Below, one piece after another: positions 1 to 7,854 of a stretch of 17,481 nucleotides of DNA. This stretch comes from Phormidesmis priestleyi (GTDB taxonomy: Bacteria; Cyanobacteriota; Cyanobacteriia; Phormidesmidales; Phormidesmidaceae), in contig QBMP01000018.1 in the NCBI GenBank assembly GCA_003242115.1, positions 12,498 to 29,978 of the forward strand, in the 5' to 3' direction. A model generated the notes under the pieces. That model was not told where the DNA came from, searched no databases, and saw nothing but the letters and a program-made list of their open reading frames with translations. Position numbers and translations under genes: made by a program. Each line of letters opens with the position of its first letter. Within the stretch, counting starts at the first letter, position 1.

Positions 1-1438
1 CTTTCTTACCTTGAATCATCGCAAAAACAGGATTGGCATAGAAATCTTCTATACCAACAATCTCTACTTTTGAAGAGTACTCTTTCAAGCAAGATTGCGT
101 CTCCACAACATTCTGATCCATGTCAGCAGGATATTTTGAATATTGGTAGACTGTGGAAGGTACAGACACACGGATGACTCGATCAGCCATAAGATAGCAA
201 CTGAAGAACAAACTAGTCAGAACTAAACTTATCATGACTAGCCTGGGAATCGAGCGCCTGGATAAGATATAGCCAAAGGGAATTAAAAAGAATAGTATAT
301 TGGCTGCTTTCATGTATCCCGTATAGTGCATCATCACCGTAGGGCCAAAAAATAGGTAGAGGAAAAGAATAGGAAAGAACGAAAGAACAACGATAGTTTT
401 TTCGTTCAGCCCACTTCGATTTCTCCAGGCTTCTATAAGTGACCAGAATCCTAAGCCCATTAGAAGACAATAAGCCGCTATAGAAAAAGCTTCCATATAA
501 GCGCCTATTAAATGTTCGCCGAATATCTGATGTTTGAGCGTAATTGCGGCGAAAAAGAACTTCAGAGGCTCCCAAAATGGGTACCCTAAAATACCTGTTG
601 CCTGCTCTCTAGGCGAGACCGCGAAAGTAGCCTTGAGATAAATCTGCCAAGCCACGAAAATAACGCAAGGCAAGGTAAATATTATGGTTTGTTTGATCAA
701 CCTTTTCCAGTTCAGCTCTCTGAAACCATACAGATTGAAACCATACAGATTGTGGGCTAGAGTGAACAGTAGAATGAAGCCAGCAATTAGAATATAGGCC
801 TCTCTGGATAAAGCAGCCAAAGTAATAAAGATACAGTAGAGAATCGGGTTCTGACTCAGATAAGAGACTATCGAGAGAATCAGTAAGCCATCTGCTGCTG
901 CGTCAGGCAATCCGTTTAAAAGCGTCAGCTGAGTACCAATGCCTACTCCCCAAAATAAGGAAATCCAAGGAGAAAACCCTTGAATCTGTATCCAAACTGA
1001 TAGAACATACGTCGCCGTAACAACTATGATGAAGCTTGCCAGGTAATAAACCGTTGGACTGACCCAGCTCTTGCCCAAAATTACAGATAAACTTTTAGCG
1101 AGTAAAGGAAGGCCAATTCTTTGATAGCGATAGGCATCTGCATCAATGTGTTCAGCAGTATCTTTCTGGGCAAGTAAGTCGTTAGAAATATAGTAGTAGA
1201 ACTGTCCATCCCAACCGGTTTCACCAGGATACAGATAGAGAGGCTCAAATCCTTTGGCTGCGATCTCCTCTGGAACTCCAAACATTGCTCCAGGCAGCAC
1301 GTGCCAGTTTATGTTTCCTCTTATCTCTCCTCCCATATAGCAGAAAAGATAAAGCGCCGCGATGGTAGCTACTGCTAACGACACTAGAAAAGGCCGGACT
1401 TGGAAGAGGGCTGAAAAACGCCCTTTAAATAAATTCAT
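1..1438 (-). CDS. GT-C-like multi-pass membrane protein, partial (3' end beyond window)
   Basis: One uninterrupted frame runs from an ATG at 1438-1436 off the left edge, giving 479 codons without a stop. The product is a multi-pass membrane protein with hydrophobic segments starting around residues 17-35, followed by a loop holding GWDGQFYYY (residues 75-83) and YRYQRIGLPLLA (about 102-113). From memory, DGQFYY plus YRYxRixxPLLA marks a large family of bacterial integral membrane proteins thought to be GT-C glycosyltransferases, with the loop Asp (D77) as candidate catalytic residue. The start overlaps the stop of the HAD gene by 4 bp (ATGA), so translation is probably coupled and the start is secure. 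Last gene of the operon inside the window. It carries an in-frame 15-bp duplication (NLYGF twice). Donor, acceptor and the C-terminus are unknown. Confidence 0.8.
   Translation of the reverse strand, partial: MNLFKGRFSALFQVRPFLVSLAVATIAALYLFCYMGGEIRGNINWHVLPGAMFGVPEEIAAKGFEPLYLYPGETGWDGQFYYYISNDLLAQKDTAEHIDADAYRYQRIGLPLLAKSLSVILGKSWVSPTVYYLASFIIVVTATYVLSVWIQIQGFSPWISLFWGVGIGTQLTLLNGLPDAAADGLLILSIVSYLSQNPILYCIFITLAALSREAYILIAGFILLFTLAHNLYGFNLYGFRELNWKRLIKQTIIFTLPCVIFVAWQIYLKATFAVSPREQATGILGYPFWEPLKFFFAAITLKHQIFGEHLIGAYMEAFSIAAYCLLMGLGFWSLIEAWRNRSGLNEKTIVVLSFFPILFLYLFFGPTVMMHYTGYMKAANILFFLIPFGYILSRRSIPRLVMISLVLTSLFFSCYLMADRVIRVSVPSTVYQYSKYPADMDQNVVETQSCLKEYSSKVEIVGIEDFYANPVFAMIQGKK
721..752. 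repeat. In-frame 15-bp tandem duplication in membrane protein gene
   Basis: The unit GAAACCATACAGATT occurs twice head to tail (722-736 and 737-751), and the match extends one base on each side. On the minus strand it encodes NLYGF-NLYGF. The frame is kept, so it looks like a recent slippage duplication tolerated by the protein. Confidence 0.9.
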
Positions 1439-2229
1439 TTGGCAATATTTTTGACTGTAGTGAGTTCTGGTGTTTGGTCTGAAAGGATTTTCTGCAAAGT
1501 ATACTCATGCAGCTCCAAGAATGAACTAAAGGCATAGTCTGGAGCATCTTTGCCAGAGCCGATCTTCAGATCTCCGTGAACCTTTTGAAAGGTTACTGCA
1601 CCGATAGTCTTTCCCCCTCGAATGTCTGCCGAAGGGCTGTCTCCTATCATCCAAACTTGACCGTCGTTTGCATTAACCTTTAATTTATCTAAGACTAATT
1701 CAAAGTTTCGTTTGTCAGGTTTATCTGCTCCTACTTCTTCTGAGGTGACAACGGCATCGAAAGTTTCTTCTAATCGAAAATGGGTTAGCTTGCGCAGTTG
1801 CACATGAGCAGTTAGGTCTGTGACAATGGCAATTGGGACGCTTTGGCGACGTAATAACTGTAAAAACTCAACCACCCCTGGGAACAAGGGCGCATTGACA
1901 AGAAAGGTACGCCAGAAAGTTTGTTCTAGATCCAGAGCAATTAGGAGCTGGGCTTTAAACCCTAAAATCTCTAGCATCCTCTGGAAATAGAGTAACCGGT
2001 TGTGGCTACTAGCAGTATGCCCTAATCGGACTTTTACGTCTTGACGAGCCTGCTTGAAAGCGGCTTTATAGATGTCGGATGATATGCCAAGCAGATTGCC
2101 AGCCTTACGCTCAGCCGCCTGATTTGCAATATGATTGGCTGGGCCGTAGTCATACAGAGTATTATCTGTGTCAAACAAAACTGTGATTGGCCTAGTTAAA
2201 AGTACCTCTGAATTAATGTGCTTAAGCAT
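1435..2229 (-). CDS. HAD-superfamily hydrolase (phosphatase)
   Basis: A 264-residue soluble protein with the full HAD motif set: motif I FDTDNTLY with nucleophile D20 and acid/base D22, motif II VTD (T137), motif III Lys in ADKPDKRNF (K170), and motif IV GDSPSAD (D197, D202). Residues about 25-115 form a helical cap of the C1 type, as in subfamily I phosphatases such as YjjG and phosphoglycolate phosphatase-like enzymes. It probably removes phosphate from a small phosphorylated metabolite. Given the neighbours (aldolase, PRK-like kinase domain, nucleotidyltransferase) this may be a sugar or polyol phosphate, but the substrate cannot be read from sequence. Its ATG shares one base with the stop of the upstream fusion gene (TAATG), and its stop overlaps the next start (ATGA), so it is translationally coupled on both sides. 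Confidence 0.88.
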   Translation of the reverse strand: MLKHINSEVLLTRPITVLFDTDNTLYDYGPANHIANQAAERKAGNLLGISSDIYKAAFKQARQDVKVRLGHTASSHNRLLYFQRMLEILGFKAQLLIALDLEQTFWRTFLVNAPLFPGVVEFLQLLRRQSVPIAIVTDLTAHVQLRKLTHFRLEETFDAVVTSEEVGADKPDKRNFELVLDKLKVNANDGQVWMIGDSPSADIRGGKTIGAVTFQKVHGDLKIGSGKDAPDYAFSSFLELHEYTLQKILSDQTPELTTVKNIAK

Positions 2230-4343
2230 TAGGACAAGCGCCTACCACGGTGAAGGACATCTGCTACATGAGCCAAAATAACCAATTGCATAATACCAGT
2301 ATATCCTCCAGCCCACAGTGGAATTCTAGCAACTAGGTCGTTCAGATTTGGAATTATGAGCGGTGCGATAGTGCTAATATCCTCAGATCTGACATCTCCT
2401 TCAATGGTAATATCGATAAATTCGAGATCTTCAGATTGCTCGATATCGACCTGCATGCCGCAAAGGGCAATTAAATGGCGTATGAGTTCTTCATGGAAAA
2501 AGCCATTGGCCATCTTTACTACAAGCTTCAGCCGTGGCGATCGCTGACGATCACTCACGTCGATAGGACTCAGCGGCGCTAACTTAAATATTAGTTCAGC
2601 GTACTTCGCTTGGCTACGAATAAATTTTTGACTGTCTTCGATCCGCTGGGCCAGAGCTAACGATACGCTCCCGTTTGCGTAGTTTCGCTCTGTTAGGTCG
2701 CGATGCGTTTTCCAAAAAAATCTGAGCTCATCATCAGTGTCCAAAAATATCTTTAAATCCAGATGCTCTCGCAATCTATGCAGATACAGCGTGTGCAACC
2801 CGCTAACGATTAGAAAATCTTTAGGTTTAGATGATGTAGGAGATGTGAACTTTTCGTTCTGGTGATTGTAAATTCTTTTTTTAACTGAAGCTCCATCTAA
2901 TAGAACCGAGACATCTTGAGTCAATTTAGAGAGGTCGTTCGCGTGAGGATCTAGATGAGTCTTTGTAGACCACATAGGGTGATGCCGTTCCCACTTATGG
3001 TAATCATCTCCAGAAATTGATGTTACGCCTCGATTTCCTAAAACATCTATAAGCGCATCAACGAGAGTATCTTTTCCTGCTCCTGAGTCACCGCTAATGC
3101 CGATAGCCATAGGCTTACGGCTAGCCCGATAGTAACCGTTTCGCCGAACTCCAAAGATATACATTCTGATGCATAGCAGAAGAGCAATAGAGTTCAAAAC
3201 AGTGAAACTCAAAGATTGGACTCTGGCGCTATCAACCCTTGTATCTAGTAGAAAAGGTCGACTGAGATCTAGCTGTAGAGACGGTATAGTTGCGCCAGTC
3301 GAATATGCCAAGCTATAGCAGACGTAAGCACCATAGAATAAGAAGGTCAACCAAAGATAATTTTGTTTAGCTTTAATCTGATACCACACTAGAAAAGGAA
3401 CGACCCACATGAACCAACCGCTAGCAGGCGGAAGCATTAAAAGAGTTGAGAAGAAACCTAGTCCGACTGAGATAATAAATAAATCGAGGGTAATTCGCTC
3501 AATGCGCCACGTCAGGTATAAAACAAGCATGTAAACAGGTGGCAAGAGAAAAAACTGCAAGCTGTCTCCGTAGCTTAATCTGACTTGAAAGAGTCGAGCT
3601 GTCTCCTTCGTTAATACCGTCATCTGCACGAAAGCATCCGAGAAGAGAAACGGAACGAACGTAATGGCAGCGGTGACAAGAATTGACGTTCCAACTCGGA
3701 TGATATCGTTCCTTAAACGGTTGTTTCGGTATAGATATATCAGGAGGAAAGGGACAGCGATTAAAACGCTGAATTTACTAGATATCGCTAGGCCGATTGC
3801 GACGCCGGATAGAATAGGGCGATATGACTCTAGAAGATAGATGCCGAGAACAAGAAGAAATATCGGCAAAAGATCGACTTGTCCGTGCCAGTAAGCAATG
3901 TAAATGACAATCGGAGAGCACCAGTAAGTCGCTAAAAACAAAGTCTTAGGAAAAGTTTTTAGCAAAAGCGCTAGACTCATCAAAATTCCGAGATCGAGTG
4001 CTAGTGAGGTCAGCCCAAACCCTACCTTTGCTAACCACTGTATATGAAACAAATTATCCAGTACATGACCCAGCCCGGTCAGAGGAACATAGACCACATA
4101 CATCACAATCCCGTAGGGAAACGATGAGAGACTTCCCCCTTGAGACAAGTAGACTGACCACGGATCGGGGAAGGGCTGAGCAACAGTTTGAGTGATAAAG
4201 GGTATAAACCATTCTGACTGCGTTTTAGGCAATACTAGCCCGATCATGATTGCTTTAAGAACTAACGAACCTATGAATACAGGATGGTTAAATAGGGGGT
4301 TGAAGAAACGCTTGAGTCCGATTATAGAAAAGGAACTTATCAT
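2229..4343 (-). CDS. Fusion: GT-C-like membrane domain + PRK/uridine-kinase-like P-loop domain
   Basis: 704 residues in two parts. Residues about 20-400 are a multi-pass membrane region with a GT-C layout: an early loop with D60 (PFPDPW), then YWHGQVDLLP (151-160) and AISSKFSVL (186-194), as in GT87/PIG-M/DUF2029-like transferases. Residues about 411-600 are a phosphoribulokinase/uridine-kinase-family domain: Walker A GDSGAGKDT (418-426, K424), DDYH (446-449), LDPHAND (464-470), YNH (492-494), SGLHTLY (514-520), FWKTHRDLTER (543-553) and the Q-KYAE region (578-583). The order matches cyanobacterial Calvin-cycle PRK, but the acidic residue normally preceding GLH is Ser514. A PRK-like tail continues to about 650. 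The kinase probably phosphorylates a sugar or polyol, or has become regulatory. The stop overlaps the HAD start by 1 bp. The frame is open throughout, so the fusion is not a sequencing join of two genes in different frames. Confidence 0.85.
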   Translation of the reverse strand: MISSFSIIGLKRFFNPLFNHPVFIGSLVLKAIMIGLVLPKTQSEWFIPFITQTVAQPFPDPWSVYLSQGGSLSSFPYGIVMYVVYVPLTGLGHVLDNLFHIQWLAKVGFGLTSLALDLGILMSLALLLKTFPKTLFLATYWCSPIVIYIAYWHGQVDLLPIFLLVLGIYLLESYRPILSGVAIGLAISSKFSVLIAVPFLLIYLYRNNRLRNDIIRVGTSILVTAAITFVPFLFSDAFVQMTVLTKETARLFQVRLSYGDSLQFFLLPPVYMLVLYLTWRIERITLDLFIISVGLGFFSTLLMLPPASGWFMWVVPFLVWYQIKAKQNYLWLTFLFYGAYVCYSLAYSTGATIPSLQLDLSRPFLLDTRVDSARVQSLSFTVLNSIALLLCIRMYIFGVRRNGYYRASRKPMAIGISGDSGAGKDTLVDALIDVLGNRGVTSISGDDYHKWERHHPMWSTKTHLDPHANDLSKLTQDVSVLLDGASVKKRIYNHQNEKFTSPTSSKPKDFLIVSGLHTLYLHRLREHLDLKIFLDTDDELRFFWKTHRDLTERNYANGSVSLALAQRIEDSQKFIRSQAKYAELIFKLAPLSPIDVSDRQRSPRLKLVVKMANGFFHEELIRHLIALCGMQVDIEQSEDLEFIDITIEGDVRSEDISTIAPLIIPNLNDLVARIPLWAGGYTGIMQLVILAHVADVLHRGRRLS

Positions 4344-4353
4344 TTTATTAGGC

Positions 4354-6060
4354 TCAATCCGACCGAAGTTTTGTTACTAATGCAAAGTCTAGATATTCAC
4401 AAGACCCAGATTCTTTGATGTAATAATTATCCAACGATTTGGCATTAAGTATTTTTAGAACATGCGGCACGAGTGGCAGAACGGGGAAAGATTTTCCTTG
4501 AAACCTGTGACCTGAGAGAAATAAGATAGTCTTCCCAGAGGATATTTTTTGAGCTGCCCATGAGAGATCCTCAAAGAAGAATGAAAGTGTATTTCCGCCT
4601 ATCGGTACCTCAGTAACGTTTTTAGTTTCCAGCGCTTCAAGTGGCAAATAGTCTACGTATCTTCTTTCCCTAGTGACACCGCTTCGAGGATCTTTCCTCA
4701 CAAGGTATATCTCTGAAAAATCGAGTACGGTATCAATGTTTGAGAGTTCACCGGAATCATTTTTGTCTTGGACAGCATTAGCTACACACTCTTTTGCTAG
4801 ATTTGCTTTGCTTATGTTAGAGTAGTGCTCTATTTTATTCGCATAGCCCTCAGAGAGATAAGGCAGGTTGAAAAGCAGCATTCCGAAGACTATGAAAATG
4901 TAAAAGCAATACTTTAATGAACTTATTCGCTGATTGCTCCTCGTCACAGTTCCGACTAAAGTTGAAAATGGCAAAACTATTAGTGGAAACAAGTACCAGG
5001 ACAGCATAGGACGAGATGAAAGTATCAAAAAAGACAGAATATAAACTGCGCTACAAGCTATAGTCAGTGTTTTGTTCGAGGCTTTATAAAATAGTAAGCT
5101 CAGTAAAACTATAGAACCGAAGCCCAACTGAAGAAGTCCTCCGTTCTGAATCGCATCCCAATGCCAGATACTGCTGTGCAGACTGTATATTAATCTTTCG
5201 TATGAAAAGAAAACCTCGCCGCCTGTGGCAGCCTTTAGGTTAGACAGCCATATAGCCCCTCCTCCTGGGAATAGAGTAAACGGGTTTGCTAAAGCTAGCC
5301 CGACTGTAAAACCAGCTAAAGCCGATATAGAAGTCTGGAATACTTGCCTGAAATTATGAAGTGGTCTATTAAAGTAATTAATAGAAAAAGCTACAGCGGC
5401 GAACAAAACCATCGGAAATATGGTTAGTCTTATGCCGAACGATAGACCTAGTAGCAACGAGCTGAGAAAAAGCTTCACCAGCTTTACCTTATTGTTTTGT
5501 TCAAAACTACTTCTAAGCAGTAAGGCAACTCCAAAGAAAGCTAAGGTTGCCGGAACTATCTCAGGGCCAACGATCTTTCCGTACCACCAAGCTATACCCT
5601 GACTTAGCCAAAGCACAAGAACGAGTCTGGTAAACTTGCGATCGCAACCGTACTTAGAGGCTACCAGCAGCAAGGTGAATGGAATTGATAAGATACTAAG
5701 CAGATTTAGGGCGCGAAGACAATAAAGGCTATGAAGTAAGTTTTCATTGAAAAGATACAGGGTTAAAGTATTAATAATCCAGTAGGCAGAACCGTAGCCG
5801 AGTTCGTTTGGCTGCCAGAATAAGTACGATAACAATCCGTCACTTGCTATCTTCTCTACTCCACTTGTAGATATTCCCAAGAACAATAGTTCATCTGGTA
5901 CTGCAACGGGTAGAAAAAAAAGCGGTGCCGTTGCACAGATATATATGATCAGCAAGAGAATTGACGGCAAGTCATACTTCTCTAAGAACTTTCCTGTGAG
6001 TCTTGACTTACTGCTAACTCGCATCAGTTTCAATGGCTTAGAACCTACTCTACTATTCAC
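4354..6060 (-). CDS. GT-C family membrane glycosyltransferase (DE motif)
   Basis: 568 residues with about ten or more hydrophobic segments from residue 33 onward, ending in a soluble C-terminal domain (about 420-568). The loop after the first membrane segment has PDELLF with D56-E57, the acidic pair typical of GT39/ArnT/PMT-like GT-C enzymes, which transfer a sugar from a polyprenyl-phosphate donor outside the cytoplasm. PFTLFPGG (about 261-268) and a WY-containing periplasmic region fit this group. As called it starts at GTG (6060-6058), 3 bp after the GDPD-like gene; an in-frame ATG at 6024-6022 would give a protein 12 residues shorter, and no clear Shine-Dalgarno decides between them. The stop lies 10 bp before the fusion gene start. 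Its likely donor is the lipid-linked sugar made by the GT2/GtrA pair upstream (inference). Confidence 0.8.
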   Translation of the reverse strand: MNSRVGSKPLKLMRVSSKSRLTGKFLEKYDLPSILLLIIYICATAPLFFLPVAVPDELLFLGISTSGVEKIASDGLLSYLFWQPNELGYGSAYWIINTLTLYLFNENLLHSLYCLRALNLLSILSIPFTLLLVASKYGCDRKFTRLVLVLWLSQGIAWWYGKIVGPEIVPATLAFFGVALLLRSSFEQNNKVKLVKLFLSSLLLGLSFGIRLTIFPMVLFAAVAFSINYFNRPLHNFRQVFQTSISALAGFTVGLALANPFTLFPGGGAIWLSNLKAATGGEVFFSYERLIYSLHSSIWHWDAIQNGGLLQLGFGSIVLLSLLFYKASNKTLTIACSAVYILSFLILSSRPMLSWYLFPLIVLPFSTLVGTVTRSNQRISSLKYCFYIFIVFGMLLFNLPYLSEGYANKIEHYSNISKANLAKECVANAVQDKNDSGELSNIDTVLDFSEIYLVRKDPRSGVTRERRYVDYLPLEALETKNVTEVPIGGNTLSFFFEDLSWAAQKISSGKTILFLSGHRFQGKSFPVLPLVPHVLKILNAKSLDNYYIKESGSCEYLDFALVTKLRSD

Positions 6061-6063
6061 TCG

Positions 6064-6651
6064 TCAGATTGTCCATCTATCTGGAAGCTTTGTACAGACT
6101 GCATCTATTACTATACTTTCAGAATTCAATAGCTCTCGAATTTCGGTAATCTTCGCTGATGAATAGCCTTGCAATTCTGGTGAGACAAGGCACAGACGAA
6201 AACCTGCTTCTTTGAGACATAAAACATCTAACCTATCCAGAGGAAAGCGAGTGAATACGTCTATCCATATCCAGCCAACCATCCCTGTAAGAGAGAGCGC
6301 TGTTTCTATTGATTCATATTCAGAGACTCTAACAGCACAGCGGGACTCCCCAGATCTTGCAGTCTTTATCAAGAATGGAAAGGACTGATCGAGGAAAAAG
6401 AAGTCGTTGATTCCTCGTTGCGACATCAGCCCTAGAAGTTTATCTTCTAAGCCCTCCTCTTTTGTATTCAAAATTAGAAATTGATGGCCATAACCTTCTA
6501 GCCAGTCTTCAAATGCGATCGCATCTGTGAAAGGATCATGATGGACAACCAATTTAGAACCATAGCTGCGAATATCAACTTCTATGCCGTAGTTGCGAGG
6601 TGTTTCAGACAGTAACTCTAAAGTATTTCGACGATGATGGATGATTAGCAT
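6064..6651 (-). CDS. Glycerophosphodiester phosphodiesterase-like protein
   Basis: 195 residues, somewhat shorter than common GDPD enzymes (about 230-350). N-terminal motifs match the GDPD/PI-PLC-like TIM barrel: HHRRNT (5-10), which varies the usual HRG; GIEVDIR with metal ligands E24 and D26; and VVHHDP with catalytic-type H37/H38 and D39. The next strand has LILNTKEEG (59-67), with K64 at the usual conserved Lys position. No signal peptide or membrane segment is visible, so it is probably cytoplasmic. It may hydrolyse a phosphodiester, or act on a nucleotide- or glycerol-linked intermediate of the pathway; this is inference. It sits between the GT2 gene (53-bp gap) and the GT-C gene (3-bp gap). 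The altered first motif leaves activity uncertain. Confidence 0.72.
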   Translation of the reverse strand: MLIIHHRRNTLELLSETPRNYGIEVDIRSYGSKLVVHHDPFTDAIAFEDWLEGYGHQFLILNTKEEGLEDKLLGLMSQRGINDFFFLDQSFPFLIKTARSGESRCAVRVSEYESIETALSLTGMVGWIWIDVFTRFPLDRLDVLCLKEAGFRLCLVSPELQGYSSAKITEIRELLNSESIVIDAVCTKLPDRWTI

Positions 6652-6704
6652 GAAAATCTGTCCGACAAAACTAAACTCAAACCGAAACAGGACATTTGAT
6701 TAGC

Positions 6705-7421
6705 TTATTGATATTTTGAGTGGAGTCTCTTCCGCAGCTTCCAGGTGAAGTTAAAAGTTCGTTTGATAAATTTTATTTTAGCTCTCCAATTTATATTCCA
6801 ATGTGAAGAGCCATAGGCTCTCTGTCCAAATAGAACCTCGAACCGAACAATTTTAAGCCTGCTGTTAACCGCTTTGTAGTAGCAATACAAATCTAGCGAA
6901 AAATCATAGGGTGGGCTCTCCCAAGTCTCGAAGAATGTTTTCGCAAAAAGGTTAGGCTGGGCATTAACGTCCCAGAAGGGGGTTCCTAGCAATAAGCTAG
7001 TACAAAGGGACATACCTACCGTAAAGAAGCTGTCTGCAAAAGGACGACCATATCTTTTCCCTTTGACATACGTCCGCTCTGGACTACTGCTATTCTCTAG
7101 AATTGATAACCCACGAATGACGTCTTGAGGGTCGGTTTGCATGTCTGCATGGGTCCATCCTAAGAATCTGCCCTGAGCCGCTCGCAAACCGTATAAAATG
7201 CCATAGCCATAGCCCTGATTTATATCGACCCTTACGCTTCTCGCGAATGGATATTCCGGCAGCAGTTGGCTTAATACTTCAGAGGAGCCATCTATAGAGC
7301 CATTGTCTACTAAGATCACCTCTATATCATCGCGATGAATAACTTCTGAGAATCGCGCTAGCAAGAGCGGTAGGTTTTTAGATTCGTTGAAGCAGGGAAT
7401 GATAATAGAGAGCGTTTTCAT
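6705..7421 (-). CDS. GT2 glycosyltransferase, DPM/GtrB-like
   Basis: 238 residues. GT-A fold of family 2: SIIIPCFNE (5-13), VDNGSIDGS (38-46), and the metal-binding stretch HADMQTDP (D93, Q95, D97), which has the DxQxxP-like form of dolichyl/undecaprenyl-phosphate sugar transferases. It then follows the DPM pattern (FWDVNAQPNLF). The C-terminal membrane helices of GtrB are absent and the end is strongly basic, suggesting peripheral membrane attachment. It likely transfers a sugar from a nucleotide donor to polyprenyl phosphate on the cytoplasmic face. It lies directly after the GtrA gene (21-bp gap), the usual partner. The start is supported by a perfect AGGAGG ten bases upstream, the only strong Shine-Dalgarno I found in this operon. 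The sugar is not predictable. Confidence 0.88.
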   Translation of the reverse strand: MKTLSIIIPCFNESKNLPLLLARFSEVIHRDDIEVILVDNGSIDGSSEVLSQLLPEYPFARSVRVDINQGYGYGILYGLRAAQGRFLGWTHADMQTDPQDVIRGLSILENSSSPERTYVKGKRYGRPFADSFFTVGMSLCTSLLLGTPFWDVNAQPNLFAKTFFETWESPPYDFSLDLYCYYKAVNSRLKIVRFEVLFGQRAYGSSHWNINWRAKIKFIKRTFNFTWKLRKRLHSKYQ

Positions 7422-7431
7422 AATGCTTAAA

Positions 7432-7437
7432 CCTCCT
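7432..7437 (-). promoter_or_regulatory. Shine-Dalgarno AGGAGG for the GT2 gene
   Basis: The plus strand reads CCTCCT, so the mRNA has AGGAGG with a 10-base spacer to the ATG at 7421-7419. It sits just after the GtrA stop codon. None of the other operon junctions I examined shows such a strong site. Confidence 0.75.
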
Positions 7438-7442
7438 ACTGC

Positions 7443-7850
7443 TTAAGCTTTCTTGAAAACGAAAAATTTCATCCCTAGAAAGTTGAGCACTGCTGAGACT
7501 CCCGTTGCAATAATAAATGCGATTAGGGTGTTGAGTTGTCCGAGCCGACCAGTAAGCTGGGCCAGTAATGATAAGACTACCGCATTAAGGCTGACATTAA
7601 CGGCTAGATTGAAACCGTAAACGGCACTAAACTTCACAACTTGAAGCAGGCTACCTGAGCCAGAGGAAAATGTCCACAACCGGTTGGCCTGGTAAGCGTA
7701 GATAGTGCCACAGATAAAGCTAATGCCTTTGGCTGTAGAGGGGTTAAGCCAGGTCAGTAGTACTATATAGATAGCTAGGTCAACTAAGACAGTGCTGCTA
7801 CCTACTAAAAGAAAACGCAGGATCTCTTCTCTGGAACTCCGGTTTCTCAT
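7443..7850 (-). CDS. GtrA-family membrane protein
   Basis: 135 residues with four membrane segments (about 12-32, 38-55, 70-92 and 103-126), the size and layout of the GtrA family. Characteristic residues are visible: RFLLVGSSTVLVDL near the N-terminus, YQANRLWTF after segment two, and NFLGMKFFVF at the C-terminus. GtrA proteins are linked to translocation of polyprenyl-phosphate-linked sugars and are usually encoded next to a GtrB-like GT2, as here. It begins 4 bp after the nucleotidyltransferase stop. No strong Shine-Dalgarno precedes it, so translation may be coupled to the upstream gene. Which sugar is carried is unknown. Confidence 0.9.
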   Translation of the reverse strand: MRNRSSREEILRFLLVGSSTVLVDLAIYIVLLTWLNPSTAKGISFICGTIYAYQANRLWTFSSGSGSLLQVVKFSAVYGFNLAVNVSLNAVVLSLLAQLTGRLGQLNTLIAFIIATGVSAVLNFLGMKFFVFKKA

Positions 7851-7854
7851 GACG

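Noticed and set aside
213..575. Minus-strand ORF of 120 codons
   Set aside because: Out-of-frame shadow within the long open frame 1-1438, which has membrane protein features and a coupled start.
1081..1281. Minus-strand ORF of 66 codons
   Set aside because: Another shadow of the same partial membrane protein gene; its sequence has no protein-like features.
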